DNA from: Planktotalea sp. | Lineage (GTDB): Bacteria; Pseudomonadota; Alphaproteobacteria; Rhodobacterales; Rhodobacteraceae | Assembly: GCF_018607995.1 (NCBI RefSeq) | Contig: NZ_JABBAL010000030.1 | Location: 248,001-312,000 of the forward strand | Direction: 5' to 3' | Length of the DNA stretch: 64,000 nucleotides | Part shown: positions 37,975 to 47,755 of the stretch, piece after piece | How the letters are laid out: the number at the start of each line of letters is the position of its first letter | Position numbering within the stretch: the first letter of the stretch is position 1 | The notes under the pieces: generated by a model | Database searches by the model: none | What the model was told of the DNA's origin: nothing | What the model saw: only the letters and a program-made list of their open reading frames with translations | Made by a program: the position numbers and the translations under genes

Positions 37975-39516
37975 ATGAATGATCAAACCCCGTCCCGTCG
38001 TGCTGGTGGCCGCAACGCGCGGCGCGAAGCTCGCTCTGCCAAACTCGCCGATCACCTGCGCCCCATCCGGCCCGGAATGGAGGGCGGTCGGTACAAACCG
38101 CTGAGCGATGCCGATGTCGAGAAAATCCACAAAGCTGCGCTGACGGCGTTGGAAACCATTGGACTTGCGGATGCTCCAGAGTCTGGCGTGCAAATCCTGA
38201 CGGACGCAGGCGCGATTTTGGGCGACGACGGACGCATTCGCTTTCCTCGCGCTTTGGTCGAGGATGCATTAGCAAAAGCCAACCGCGATGTTGTGTTGTT
38301 CAGTCGAGATGGAAAGACGGATCTCGATCTCTCCGGCCAGCGCGTACACTATGGAACTGCAGGTGCGGCGGTGCATGTGGTTGATGTTGAGGGCAATGAA
38401 TACCGCGAAAGCACTGTGCAGGACTTGCATGATGCGGCGCGCATTTGTGATGTACTCGACAATATCAGCTTTGTGCAGCGCCCAATGGTGTGTCGTGATA
38501 TAACAGACAACTTGGAAATGGATCTCAACACGATCTACGCCTGCACGAGTGGCACCAATAAGCATATCGGCACATCCTTCACAGAGCCCGGATACGTCAA
38601 ATACGCACTTGAGATGCTGCACACGATTGCGGGTGGCGAAGATAAGTGGCGCGAACGGCCCTTTATGTCCAACACCAACTGCTTCGTGGTTCCGCCAATG
38701 AAATTCGCAACAGAAGCGTGCGAAGTGATGGAAGCTTGCATCGCGGGCGGCATGCCTGTTTTATTGCTCTCCGCGGGCATGGCGGGGGCAACCGCGCCCT
38801 CCACAATTGCGGGCGCAATAACGCAAGCCACTGCGGAATGCCTCGCGGGGCTGGTCTATGTGAACGCCATCGCACCGGGTCATCCAGCGATTTTTGGAAC
38901 TTGGCCGTTTGGGTTGGATCTGCGCACAGGGGCCATGTCAGTTGGATCGGGCGAGCAAGCTTTGTTATCGTCAGGTTGCGCGCAGATGCATGCATTCTAC
39001 GGACTACCGGGTGGTGCTGCGGGCGGAGCGTCGGATTCCAAAATGCCTGACATGCAAGCTGGCTGGGAGCAAATGTGTTCTAACGTGATGGCCGGTCTGT
39101 CAGGGTTGAACATGGTGTATGAAGCGGCTGGGATGCATTCATCCTTGCTTGGATTTTGTCATGAGAGCCTGATCCTGTCTAATGATCTCATCGGTCAAGC
39201 CATGCGCTGCGTACGCGGGATTGAAGTAAACGATGAGACCCTCGCGCTGGATCAGATTGCGTCGGTCTGCATGGGCGGTCCGGGTCACTATCTAGGGACT
39301 AGGCAAACATTGGGCCGCATGGAGGCGGATCATGTTTATCCAACATTTGGTGATCGCACCTCCCCTAAGGAATGGTCAGAGCTCGGCAAACCTGTATTGG
39401 TAGAGAAAGCTAAAGCGCGCAAAGAGGAAATATTGGAAACACGGTCCGCCGCAAGATTCGATGCGGCTTTGGACAGTGAGCTTCGCAGCCGGTTCAAAAT
39501 ACATTTGCCGTCCTAA
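37975..39516 (+). CDS. MttB-family corrinoid methyltransferase (non-pyrrolysine)
   Basis: The 513-aa protein belongs to the trimethylamine methyltransferase superfamily (COG5598): RPGMEGGRYKPLSDADVEKIH, GTAGAAVHVVD, TNKHIGTSF, AGMAGATAPSTIAGAITQ, GTWPFGLDLRTGAMSVGSGE and YGLPGGAAGGASDSKMPD. There is no in-frame amber codon, so it is the non-pyrrolysine type, whose characterised relative MtgB demethylates glycine betaine. The N-terminus is basic and disordered (NDQTPSRRAGGRNARREAR). It would pass a methyl group to a corrinoid protein that is not in the window. The substrate is not known. Confidence 0.88.
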   Translation: MNDQTPSRRAGGRNARREARSAKLADHLRPIRPGMEGGRYKPLSDADVEKIHKAALTALETIGLADAPESGVQILTDAGAILGDDGRIRFPRALVEDALAKANRDVVLFSRDGKTDLDLSGQRVHYGTAGAAVHVVDVEGNEYRESTVQDLHDAARICDVLDNISFVQRPMVCRDITDNLEMDLNTIYACTSGTNKHIGTSFTEPGYVKYALEMLHTIAGGEDKWRERPFMSNTNCFVVPPMKFATEACEVMEACIAGGMPVLLLSAGMAGATAPSTIAGAITQATAECLAGLVYVNAIAPGHPAIFGTWPFGLDLRTGAMSVGSGEQALLSSGCAQMHAFYGLPGGAAGGASDSKMPDMQAGWEQMCSNVMAGLSGLNMVYEAAGMHSSLLGFCHESLILSNDLIGQAMRCVRGIEVNDETLALDQIASVCMGGPGHYLGTRQTLGRMEADHVYPTFGDRTSPKEWSELGKPVLVEKAKARKEEILETRSAARFDAALDSELRSRFKIHLPS

Positions 39517-39640
39517 AGATTGAGTTTATGCGCAAGATGAAGCCAAGCGTCGCGCGCAATTAAGGGTGCGGCGCTATTTCACTGGCCTTTTGAGCGCTCT
39601 GCCTATAACGGGGGCGCAACTCAGGTAAAGGCAGACCCAA

Positions 39641-41461
39641 ATGGACCTTCGCAACATTGCGATTATCGCACACGTCGACCACGGCAAGACGACGCTGGTG
39701 GACGAACTTCTTAAGCAATCCGGCGCATTTCGCGAAAACCAAGCCGTGGCTGAACGCGCTATGGACAATGACGCGATCGAGCGCGAGCGCGGCATCACAA
39801 TTTTCGCCAAGCCCACGTCAGTAGAGTGGAAAGGCACGCGCATCAACATCGTGGACACGCCTGGTCACGCGGATTTTGGTGGCGAAGTTGAACGTATTCT
39901 GTCCATGGTCGACGGGGTTGTATTACTAGTCGATGCGGCTGAAGGCCCTATGCCACAAACCAAATTTGTGACGTCTAAGGCGCTTGCACTTGGCCTGCGC
40001 CCTATCGTTTGCCTGAACAAAGTGGACAAAGGCGATGCAGAGCCTGATCGCGCGCTTGATGAGTGTTTCGATCTGTTCGCGTCTTTGGATGCGAACGATG
40101 ATCAACTTGATTTCCCGCATATGTATGCCTCTGGCCGTAATGGCTGGGCCGACAATGAACTAGATGGACCTCGCAAAGACTTGAGTGCTTTGTTTGATCT
40201 TATTGTGAACCACGTGCCAAAGCCGCGCCAGATTTCGCGTCAGAACGAAGATTTTTCTATGCTGGCAACAACTTTGGGCTCTGACGCTTTTGTCGGTCGC
40301 TTGCTGACCGGTCGCGTTGAAACGGGTAAGCTGAAAGTTGGTGCAACGGTTCAAGCGCTTTCCCGCATTGGCCAAAAGATCGAGCAGTTTCGCGTCACGC
40401 GTATACAAGCCTTCCGTGGTCTTGCAGAGCAAGATATCGAGGAAGCGTTGGCTGGCGATATCGTCTCCATCGCAGGCATGTCCAAAGCGACGGTTGCTGA
40501 CACGATCTGTGCGCTTGCAGTTGATGCCGCCCTGCCCGCACAACCTATCGATCCGCCGACCATTACTGTGACCTTCGGCATTAATGACAGCCCATTGGCT
40601 GGTCGCGATGGTAAAAAGGTTCAATCACGCGTTATTCGCGATCGTCTGCACAAAGAAGCCGAATCCAACGTTGCGATCAAGATCGCGGACACGCCGGGTG
40701 GCGATGCGTTTGAAGTCTCTGGTCGCGGCGAACTTCAGATGGGTGTCTTGATCGAAAACATGCGCCGTGAAGGGTTCGAACTTTCGATCTCGCGCCCTCA
40801 GGTGATCATGAAAGAAGGTCTGAACGGCCAACGCATGGAGCCTGTTGAAGAGGCCACAATCGACGTGGACGATGAATATTCCGGCGTTGTGATCGAAAAA
40901 CTTACAGGCTCTCGCAAAGGCGAAATTGTTGAGATGCGTCCTGCTGGTGCTGGCAAAACTCGCATTATTCTGCGCGTTCCGTCACGTGGCTTGATCGGTT
41001 ATCATGGTGAATTCTTGACCGATACGCGCGGAACCGGTGTTCTCAACCGTGTTTTCCATGGCTGGACAGAGCACAAAGGATCTATCCCTGGTCGTCGCGC
41101 TGGCGTTCTTTTGTCGATGGACAACGGTCAATCCGTGGCCTTCGCGCTTTGGAACCTAGAGGATCGCGGTAAAATGTTCATTGGTGCACAGACTGATGTG
41201 TACACGGGTATGATCATTGGCGAGCACAGCCGTGAGAACGATCTGGAAGTGAACCCACTCAAAGGTAAGAAACTTACAAACGTACGTGCCTCTGGCACAG
41301 ATGAAGCGGTGCGTTTGACCACGCCTGTCACGCTTAGCCTTGAAGAGGCGATTGCTTACATTAACGACGATGAGTTGGTGGAAGTGACGCCGAACTCTAT
41401 TCGTCTTCGCAAGCGTTACCTTGATCCGCATGAACGCAAGCGCCAGTCGCGTAGCGCCTAA
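39641..41461 (+). CDS. typA: Ribosome-associated GTPase TypA/BipA
   Basis: The 606-aa translational GTPase has G1 (AHVDHGKTT), a switch I RGITI, G3 (DTPGHADFGGEVER), G4 (LNKVDKGDAEPDR), domain 2, EF-G-like domains III and V and the BipA-specific C-terminal domain (HGWTEHKGSIPGRRAGVLLS, GEHSRENDLEVNPLKGKKLTN). It works on 50S assembly and in stress adaptation. The length is normal. It ends at a strong bidirectional terminator at 41487. Confidence 0.96.
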   Translation: MDLRNIAIIAHVDHGKTTLVDELLKQSGAFRENQAVAERAMDNDAIERERGITIFAKPTSVEWKGTRINIVDTPGHADFGGEVERILSMVDGVVLLVDAAEGPMPQTKFVTSKALALGLRPIVCLNKVDKGDAEPDRALDECFDLFASLDANDDQLDFPHMYASGRNGWADNELDGPRKDLSALFDLIVNHVPKPRQISRQNEDFSMLATTLGSDAFVGRLLTGRVETGKLKVGATVQALSRIGQKIEQFRVTRIQAFRGLAEQDIEEALAGDIVSIAGMSKATVADTICALAVDAALPAQPIDPPTITVTFGINDSPLAGRDGKKVQSRVIRDRLHKEAESNVAIKIADTPGGDAFEVSGRGELQMGVLIENMRREGFELSISRPQVIMKEGLNGQRMEPVEEATIDVDDEYSGVVIEKLTGSRKGEIVEMRPAGAGKTRIILRVPSRGLIGYHGEFLTDTRGTGVLNRVFHGWTEHKGSIPGRRAGVLLSMDNGQSVAFALWNLEDRGKMFIGAQTDVYTGMIIGEHSRENDLEVNPLKGKKLTNVRASGTDEAVRLTTPVTLSLEEAIAYINDDELVEVTPNSIRLRKRYLDPHERKRQSRSA

Positions 41462-41486
41462 GCATATAAAATACTAATCTAGAACG

Positions 41487-41524
41487 AAAAAAGCGCGATG
41501 GGGAGAACCATCGCGCTTTTCTTT
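41487..41524. terminator. Strong bidirectional terminator after typA
   Basis: AAAAGCGCGATGG pairs perfectly with CCATCGCGCTTTT (13 bp) around GGAGAA. T runs lie on both sides, so it ends typA on the plus strand and the small pseudogene on the minus strand. Confidence 0.92.
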
Positions 41525-41577
41525 TATAGGGGAGAAAATACGTAATTCTTATGATGACTGCGCAGTCTCGATCTCAC

Positions 41578-41851
41578 TTAGTGATGGCACTTAACCTGAA
41601 CCATAACGTACTGGGACGCTTTCTTAAGTGTCGCTACCTAACGGTAAAATAGCTGGATAAGAAACTAGCTCGATGCGACCCTTGCGATGTTCGTACTGCT
41701 TCTTGCTGTCGTTAACCATGTGCTTTGTGTAGGTGTGTTTCGCAGGCACGAGGTGCTTGTCATAGCAAGCAACTGCGTTGCCTTCCCAGGCCATTGCTGG
41801 TGCTGCAAAACCGATTGCGGCAATAACTGCTGTAAATAGGGTCTTTTTAAT
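41578..41851 (-). pseudogene. Small secreted protein, copy 1, three lesions
   Basis: The product would be about 90 aa. It has a signal peptide (IKKTLFTAVIAAIGFAAPAMA), then GNAVACYDKHLVPAKHTYTK, KKQYEHRKGRIELVSYPAI and a C-terminal YVMVQVKCHH. The start is ATT (41849-41851) where the sister copy has ATG. One extra T after PAI breaks the frame, and TAG stands where the sister copy has GAG. The family is not one I recognise; the conserved ACYDKH and C-terminal CHH (Cys-His-His) might bind metal or heme. It lies beside copy 2 on the same strand. Confidence 0.75.
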
Positions 41852-42001
41852 GTGTCTTACTACAATGAAAGCTCAACTAAGGCATGGACCTTTCACCAAG
41901 TATTCGGGGCAAGACATTGCATATTTCATGTTATAATTGTGTTTTGGTCTAATTGAGCGAAAAAAGTTGGTTCGTTTCCAAATCGGCAATCCATTCGACA
42001 T

Positions 42002-42033
42002 AAAAAAGCGCGAGATCGAAATCTCATGCTTTT
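42002..42033 (-). terminator. Imperfect terminator after small secreted protein copy 2
   Basis: AAAAGC-GC-GAGAT pairs with ATCTC-AT-GCTTTT around CGAA, with a two-base internal mismatch. On the minus strand it is followed by a T run. The outer arms resemble the terminator of copy 1 (AAAAGCGCGA), suggesting gene and terminator were duplicated together. Confidence 0.6.
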
Positions 42034-42081
42034 GATAGGTTTGGCGCTGAGTGCTAACGCAGACCGCGCGCAGTTAACTAA

Positions 42082-42358
42082 TTAGTGATGGCATTTGACT
42101 TCGCGCATCACGTAGTGGAAGTCAGCAGCTTTCGTTCGAACTTCTTTGTACACAGATAAGTTCTTAACAAGTTCGATGTGACCATTGCGGTGCTCATACT
42201 GAGTCATGCTCTCTTTAAAGACAACCTTAACTGCAGAGTACTTTGCAGGAACAATGTGCTTGTCGTAGTAAGGCAAGCTACTGTTTTGCCTGCCCAAGCG
42301 ATTGCTGGTGCTGCGAATGCGATTGCTGCTACAACAGCAAAATTAGGGCCGTTTTCAT
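42082..42358 (-). pseudogene. Small secreted protein, copy 2, two frameshifts
   Basis: ATG 42356-42358 (AGGATATTTAA upstream) opens MKTALI. One T is missing in the following T-run, after which AVVAAIAFAAPAIAWAGKTV and AC are read in the next frame. A second indel follows AC, and the third frame gives YYDKHIVPAKYSAVKVV, MTQYEHRNGHIELVK, SVYKEVRTKAADF and HYVMREVKCHH to the stop at 42082. The layout matches copy 1 throughout. Either copy would need two or three repairs, so neither can supply the function. Confidence 0.75.
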
Positions 42359-42701
42359 TTAAATATCCTGCGACTTACCCTTCACGTACTAAAATCCTAG
42401 CGCGTAGAAACTTGGCGCAGCTATAGGGAAATCCGTGTTGTTCTGGGGTGAGTTAAGCAAAACCCCTTATCTTACTTGCTATCGTAAAAATGTTATTTTT
42501 AAGCATCAATTTTATACCTAAGGTAATTTTACAATAAAAGCACACTAGGAAAACCTGCGAAATAGTCGAACTATCCTATTAAGATTGTTTTCTTTTTTAA
42601 CAAGAATTCAGAAACATCCTGTCGAAATGCTCAGGTTAAATCCAAAGATATCCACAAAATTTTTGTTCACTTTGTGTATCGCGCTTATACGACTTGACCG
42701 C
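42359..42701. other. AT-rich stretch with no recognisable gene
   Basis: About 343 bases, visibly richer in A and T than the flanks, hold no frame with a plausible protein, no tRNA and no clear repeat. The left end should contain the promoter of the copy 2 pseudogene. It could be eroded DNA. Confidence 0.5.
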
Positions 42702-42736
42702 TCAAATATAAAACACTGGCAGATAACTGCCGGTGT
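42702..42736 (-). terminator. Rho-independent terminator after the DUF1330 gene
   Basis: ACACTGGCAG pairs with CTGCCGGTGT (10 bp, one wobble) around ATAA. On the minus strand TTTTATATTT follows. It ends the alaS-DUF1330 transcript. Confidence 0.8.
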
Positions 42737-42768
42737 TGTTTGACTGTGTTACGCGCTTGTATTGGATG

Positions 42769-43056
42769 TTAGAATTCTTCGACGATGACCAGATCCCGCT
42801 CCGATGCTCCACGTGCGAAATCAAGTGCGGCTTGATACGCATCGGAGTGATAACAGTCATGTGCCGCTTGCAGAGACGGGAAACGAGCAACAACGTTTCG
42901 TGCACGATCTCGCCCTTCGAGCTGCTCATACCTACCAGCGCGCGCCAAAAACACGCCACCATGCTCAGCGATTGCACCCGTCGCGCGGCTTGCATATTCG
43001 CTATAAGCCGCCTCGTCAGTCACATGAACATTTGCTATCCAAAGTGCGCTTGACAT
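42769..43056 (-). CDS. DUF1330 family protein, 95 aa
   Basis: This small dimeric alpha/beta-barrel type protein reads ANVHVTDEAAYSEYASRATGAIAEHGGVFLARAG, NVVARFPSLQAAHDCYHSDAYQAALDFARGASERDLVIVE, the DUF1330 pattern. The biochemical role is unknown. It begins three bases after alaS, is probably co-transcribed with it, and is closed by a terminator. Confidence 0.85.
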   Translation of the reverse strand: MSSALWIANVHVTDEAAYSEYASRATGAIAEHGGVFLARAGRYEQLEGRDRARNVVARFPSLQAAHDCYHSDAYQAALDFARGASERDLVIVEEF

Positions 43057-43059
43057 CGT

Positions 43060-45723
43060 TTAGCCCTCCAAAATTTGTTTCGCAGCCGCAATCGCCGCAT
43101 CTGCGTTGGTCGCATCTTTACCGCCACCCTGCGCCATATCAGGACGACCACCACCGCCTTTACCACCTAGTTCGACAACCGCGGCCTTAACCAAATCAAC
43201 GGCAGAAATTTTGCCTGTCGTATCGTCAGTCACACCCGCAGCGACCGCAGCTTTTCCGCCTGCATCTGCGATAAGCAGAACCGCACCTGAACCAATGTGC
43301 GTTTTGTGCTCATCTATAAGGGCAGGCAAATCCTTTCCGGATACACCTGTGAGAACCTGCGCAACAAAGTTTATACCGTTCACTATTTCGGCTTCTGCGC
43401 CGCCACCCTGCCCTGCACCGCCCGACATCGCCAATTCACGACGCAGTTGCGCCACTTCATTGGACAGCGCCTTGCGCTCTTCCAGGAGCGCCTTCACGCG
43501 CGCAGGAACGTCTGACGCTTGCGCCTTAAGATCGCCTGCAACTTCGCTCAAGCGTTGGTCTTGCGCGCGCATGTGATCCAGCGCCGCTTCGCCTGTCAGC
43601 GCTTCAATCCGGCGCACACCTGCGCTCGACGCACTATCGCCCAACAGCGCGAAGGCTCCGATATCGCCGGTTTGACGCACATGCGTGCCGCCACACAGCT
43701 CCAACGAATAGGTGTCCCCATTGCTGCCTTTGCCAGACCCCGTTTGCGTGCCCATGGACACCACACGCACTTCATCTCCGTACTTTTCACCGAAAAGCGC
43801 TTGTGCCCCAAGCGCGCGGGCATCGTCTGGTGTCATGATACGTGTCTCTACGGGCGCATTCTGACGAATATAAGCGTTCACCTCTTTCTCAACCTTGATC
43901 AAATCCTCGCCCGACACCGCCGCACTGTGAGAGAAATCAAAGCGCAGGCGATCCTCAGCGTTCAAAGAGCCGCGCTGCGCCACATGGTCACCAAGGGCTG
44001 CACGCAAGGCTTCGTGCAGCAAATGCGTCGCGGAATGGTTCGCCCGAATGGCCGTTCTGCGCCCATGATCAACCTCAAGGATCGCCGCACTGCCTTTGGT
44101 AATTTCACCATCCTGCATAGTCGCCATATGTATAATGACGCCCTGGCTCTTCTTAGTGTCGCTCACCACCGCAGTGCCGGTTTCGGTTTTGATGATCCCT
44201 TTGTCCCCAACCTGACCACCGCTTTCTGCATAGAACGGGGATTGGTTCAGGATGATCTGAACCTCCTGCCCGACTTTGGCAGCGTCAGCCTCTGCACCGT
44301 CGATGACGAGCGTCGCAATCTGACCCTCAGCCGTTTCTGTGTCGTAGCCCAGGAAATCCGTCGCACCATAAGCGTCCACTATATCGAACCAAATCGCGCT
44401 ATCCGCGGCTTCGCCCGTGCCGGACCACGCAGCACGCGCCTTGGCTTTCTGGGCTTCCATGGCTTGATTGAAACCGTCCACATCGGCCTCACGGCCCTTT
44501 TCACGCAACGCGTCTTGCGTCAGATCGAGCGGGAAACCGAATGTGTCATAGAGCTTGAATGCTGCATTCCCTGAGAAGACCTGCCCCTCAGGGAGACCAA
44601 CCAATTCATCGTCGAGCAACTTCAATCCGCGCTCCAGCGTCTTCTTGAAGCGAGTTTCCTCAAGGCGCAGCGTCTCTGCGATCAGCGCCTGCGCTTGCCC
44701 AAGTTCTGGGAAGGCCGCACCCATCTGGCGCACCAAGGCAGGCACCAAACGGTGCATCAAAGGATCTTTTGCACCCAACAAATGTGCATGACGCATGGCA
44801 CGGCGCATGATGCGACGCAAAACGTAGCCCCGCCCATCGTTTGACGGCATGACACCATCCGCGATCAAAAAGGAGGTGGAGCGCAAATGATCCGCAATCA
44901 CGCGGTGATGCGTTTTCGTTGGACCGTCAGGATCAACGCTGGTCGCATCCGCACTGGCTTCGATCAGCGAACGCATCAAATCCGTATCGTAATTGTCATG
45001 CTTGCCTTGCAGCAGCGCACCAATCCGTTCCAGCCCCATTCCCGTGTCGATGCTTTGCATCTCCAAAGGTTTCATGGTGCCATCTTCGAATTGTTCGTTT
45101 TGCATGAAGACAATGTTCCAAATCTCGATGAAACGATCACCATCCTCTTCCGGGCTACCGGGTGGTCCACCCCAAATGTGGTCGCCGTGATCAAAGAAGA
45201 TTTCCGTACACGGACCACACGGACCCGTCGGACCCATGCGCCAGAAATTATCATCCGTCGCAATCCGAATGATGCGATCATCACTCAGGCCCGCAACTTT
45301 CTTCCAAATGTCCGCCGCTTCATCGTCGGTGTGATAAACCGTAACGAGCAACCGCTCTTTTGGTATATTGAACTCGACCGTCAGCAACTCCCAAGCGTAT
45401 GCAATCGCTTCCGCCTTAAAGTAGTTACCAAAGCTGAAATTACCGAGCATCTCGAAAAACGTGTGATGCCGCGCCGTATAGCCGACATTATCAAGATCGT
45501 TGTGCTTGCCACCTGCGCGCACGCATTTTTGTGAGGTTGTCGCTCGCGCGTAATCACGGGTCTCTAACCCCGTGAACAGGTTCTTGAACTGCACCATACC
45601 CGAATTTGCGAACAGCAAAGTCGGATCGTTGCGTGGAACAAGAGGACTTGAGGGCACAATAGCGTGCCCCTGTTTTTCAAAGTAATTCAGGAAAGTTGAT
45701 CGAATTTCGTTAAGACTTGCCAT
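43060..45723 (-). CDS. alaS: Alanyl-tRNA synthetase
   Basis: The 887-aa class II synthetase has the aminoacylation domain ([63 protein letters not shown]), the tRNA-binding part, the editing domain with its zinc His pair ([13 protein letters not shown]) and Cys/His ([16 protein letters not shown]), and a C-terminal DHHA1 domain with glycine-rich [16 protein letters not shown]. Long open frames on the opposite strand are codon-bias shadows. It precedes recA in reverse order, the usual roseobacter order. Confidence 0.97.
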   Translation of the reverse strand: MASLNEIRSTFLNYFEKQGHAIVPSSPLVPRNDPTLLFANSGMVQFKNLFTGLETRDYARATTSQKCVRAGGKHNDLDNVGYTARHHTFFEMLGNFSFGNYFKAEAIAYAWELLTVEFNIPKERLLVTVYHTDDEAADIWKKVAGLSDDRIIRIATDDNFWRMGPTGPCGPCTEIFFDHGDHIWGGPPGSPEEDGDRFIEIWNIVFMQNEQFEDGTMKPLEMQSIDTGMGLERIGALLQGKHDNYDTDLMRSLIEASADATSVDPDGPTKTHHRVIADHLRSTSFLIADGVMPSNDGRGYVLRRIMRRAMRHAHLLGAKDPLMHRLVPALVRQMGAAFPELGQAQALIAETLRLEETRFKKTLERGLKLLDDELVGLPEGQVFSGNAAFKLYDTFGFPLDLTQDALREKGREADVDGFNQAMEAQKAKARAAWSGTGEAADSAIWFDIVDAYGATDFLGYDTETAEGQIATLVIDGAEADAAKVGQEVQIILNQSPFYAESGGQVGDKGIIKTETGTAVVSDTKKSQGVIIHMATMQDGEITKGSAAILEVDHGRRTAIRANHSATHLLHEALRAALGDHVAQRGSLNAEDRLRFDFSHSAAVSGEDLIKVEKEVNAYIRQNAPVETRIMTPDDARALGAQALFGEKYGDEVRVVSMGTQTGSGKGSNGDTYSLELCGGTHVRQTGDIGAFALLGDSASSAGVRRIEALTGEAALDHMRAQDQRLSEVAGDLKAQASDVPARVKALLEERKALSNEVAQLRRELAMSGGAGQGGGAEAEIVNGINFVAQVLTGVSGKDLPALIDEHKTHIGSGAVLLIADAGGKAAVAAGVTDDTTGKISAVDLVKAAVVELGGKGGGGRPDMAQGGGKDATNADAAIAAAKQILEG

Positions 45724-45828
45724 GGGACATGCGCCTTTTGGGCCGGATTTGCGTTTGGTTTGAAATACCCCCCTGCTGGTCCACTGTCCACAGGCCGATG
45801 GGGATGATTGGGATTTGTGGGTATAAAA

Positions 45829-45858
45829 CGAAAAAGCGCCACCAAATGGCAGCGCTTT
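45829..45858 (-). terminator. Rho-independent terminator after recA
   Basis: On the minus strand AAAGCGCTGCC pairs with GGTGGCGCTTT (11 bp with two G-U) around ATTT, followed by a T-rich stretch. It lies between recA and alaS. Confidence 0.85.
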
Positions 45859-45886
45859 AATCTTTTACGTTGATATTCAGCAGTCT

Positions 45887-46966
45887 TTACGCCTCCAAAA
45901 TATCATCGTCGTCTTTTTGTTCTTCTTTAGGCATGTCGAAATCAAGACCATGTGCGGCGCGGATCTTATCTTCGATCTCATAGGAAATGCGCGTGTTCTC
46001 TTTCAAAAACGTCTTTGCATTCTCACGCCCTTGACCGATCCGCTCATCGCCATAACTGAACCAAGATCCAGACTTATCGACGATGCCCGCTTTAACGCCC
46101 AGATCAAGCAATTCACCCATCTTGGAAATGCCTTCACCGTACATGATGTCAAATTCAACCTGCTTGAACGGTGGTGCGACTTTATTCTTCACCACTTTCA
46201 CGCGGGTCGCATTACCGACCACTTCGTCACGATCCTTCAACGCACCAATGCGGCGAATATCAAGACGTACGGAGGAGTAAAACTTAAGCGCGTTACCGCC
46301 TGTTGTCGTCTCGGGTGAGCCGAACATCACACCAATTTTCATCCTGATTTGGTTAATAAAGATAACCATACAATTGGAACGGCTAATTGAGCCCGTGAGT
46401 TTACGCATGGCTTGGCTCATTAAACGGGCGTGCACGCCGACACTGCTGTCGCCCATGTCGCCTTCAAGTTCTGACTTCGGCGTCAGAGCCGCGACCGAAT
46501 CGACCACGATCATGTTAACCGCGCCCGAGCGCACCAATGTATCGACAATCTCTAGCGCCTGCTCACCCGTGTCAGGCTGCGAAATCAGCAATTCATCCAG
46601 ATCAACACCAAGCTTTTTCGCGTACTGCGGATCAAGTGCATGTTCCGCATCAACAAAGGCACACACGCCGCCTTTCTTCTGCTCTTCTGCAACAGTGTGA
46701 AGCGTCAAAGTCGTCTTACCAGAGCTTTCAGGGCCATAAATCTCAACAATGCGTCCCTTTGGCAGACCGCCGATACCCAGAGCAATGTCCAATCCAAGCG
46801 ACCCTGTGGACGTCGCTTCGATCTGCTGGACAGCATTTTCATCGCCCAGTTTCATGATAGATCCCTTGCCAAACTGACGTTCGATCTGTGCCAATGCGCT
46901 ATCGAGCGCCTTTTGCTTGTCTGCTGTTGCTTTGCTGCTCATGTTCAATAAATCTGCCGTTGCCAT
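45887..46966 (-). CDS. recA: Recombinase RecA
   Basis: The 359-aa filament protein has Walker [27 protein letters not shown], Walker [20 protein letters not shown], loop L2 region ([21 protein letters not shown]) and an acidic C-terminus ([12 protein letters not shown]). It drives recombination and LexA self-cleavage. A LexA-type site, one base off the consensus, lies 75-90 bases upstream (47042-47056). Confidence 0.98.
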   Translation of the reverse strand: MATADLLNMSSKATADKQKALDSALAQIERQFGKGSIMKLGDENAVQQIEATSTGSLGLDIALGIGGLPKGRIVEIYGPESSGKTTLTLHTVAEEQKKGGVCAFVDAEHALDPQYAKKLGVDLDELLISQPDTGEQALEIVDTLVRSGAVNMIVVDSVAALTPKSELEGDMGDSSVGVHARLMSQAMRKLTGSISRSNCMVIFINQIRMKIGVMFGSPETTTGGNALKFYSSVRLDIRRIGALKDRDEVVGNATRVKVVKNKVAPPFKQVEFDIMYGEGISKMGELLDLGVKAGIVDKSGSWFSYGDERIGQGRENAKTFLKENTRISYEIEDKIRAAHGLDFDMPKEEQKDDDDILEA

Positions 46967-47041
46967 TGTGTGTGCTTCCTTATTTCATATGCCGCAGAGC
47001 GCAGCAATCGGTTCGCATGTTCCTATTTTATTCCTTAGTGA

Positions 47042-47056
47042 GACCAAAAAGAGAAC
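47042..47056 (-). promoter_or_regulatory. Candidate LexA (SOS) box of recA
   Basis: On the minus strand GTTC-TCTTTTT-GGTC matches the alphaproteobacterial GTTC-N7-GTTC box except for one base in the second half. The place upstream of recA is right. No other match in this gap is as good. Confidence 0.5.
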
Positions 47057-47143
47057 AAATCAAGTTAAATTTTCACTCTGGTAGATTGGCTAGGAACGGT
47101 TAAGAATGCGTATAAAGTTTGAAAGAATGTAAGAGACATTGAT

Positions 47144-47755
47144 ATGCTCTTGTTTTGGAAGAAAAAATTGGCTCTCCTGTCTGTTCCAAAGACAAGAACG
47201 ACGGCGATCGAAGCCGCCTTAGCGCACAAAACGTCAATGATCGTGTCAGAGCCTCCCGAGTTGAAACACGCGCCCGTCTATCGCTATAATCGCTATAATC
47301 GCCTTTTTAGGCCGATGTTCGAAAAAGCCTGCAAGGCAGAAATAGCGACATTCGCCATGATGCGGGAGCCGATCAGCTGGCTTGGAAGTTAGTACAAGTA
47401 CCGCCAGCGCCCTTTCTTGTACGGCTCCCCCAAATCCACGGCACAGATCAGTTTTGATGAATTCATTTTGGCCTATATGAGGGGCGATACGCCACCATTT
47501 GCGAATGTCGGTTCACAGGCGCGCTTTCTAGAGCCGCGCCCAAATGGAACCAAGATTGATCATCTTTTCCGGTATGAAGATGTCCACGGTTGGCGCGGTT
47601 TTTTGCAAGGTCGTTTCGCTCAAGAGATTACTTTTGAGCGTTTGAATGTTTCTTCGGGACCTGCGCCTGAGCTGTTACAAAAAACCGAACAGCGTTTTCG
47701 TAGCAAAATGGCTGAAGAGTTTGAGCTTTGGGATAGTATTGAAACGTCGAGCTGA
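47144..47755 (+). pseudogene. Sulfotransferase-like protein interrupted by TAG
   Basis: ATG 47144 opens MLLFWKKKLALLSVPKTRTTAIEAAL, then LKHAPVYRYN and MMREPISWLGS, and hits TAG at 47390-47392 where relatives have Trp. The same frame goes on with YKYRQRPFLYGSP, GSQARFLEPRPNG, HLFRYEDVHGWRGFL and ends at 47755. The PAPS-loop Gly of PKTGTT is Arg here, and YNRYNR looks like a 9-base duplication. Proteins of this type beside recA are often mis-annotated as gamma-glutamyl kinase. Three independent changes argue for a true pseudogene. Confidence 0.82.

Noticed and set aside
42359-42701. Hidden gene or ncRNA in the AT-rich gap
   Set aside because: No frame with homology, no clear structure apart from the flanking terminators.
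43519-44574. Open frame of 351 codons opposite alaS
   Set aside because: It is antisense to a conserved gene, has no ribosome site or recognisable protein, and reflects codon bias. Similar long antisense frames opposite uvrA, glnE and queA were dropped for the same reason.
47144-47755. Gamma-glutamyl kinase
   Set aside because: The name is common for this locus in databases, but the PKTxTT loop and overall pattern are sulfotransferase-like.
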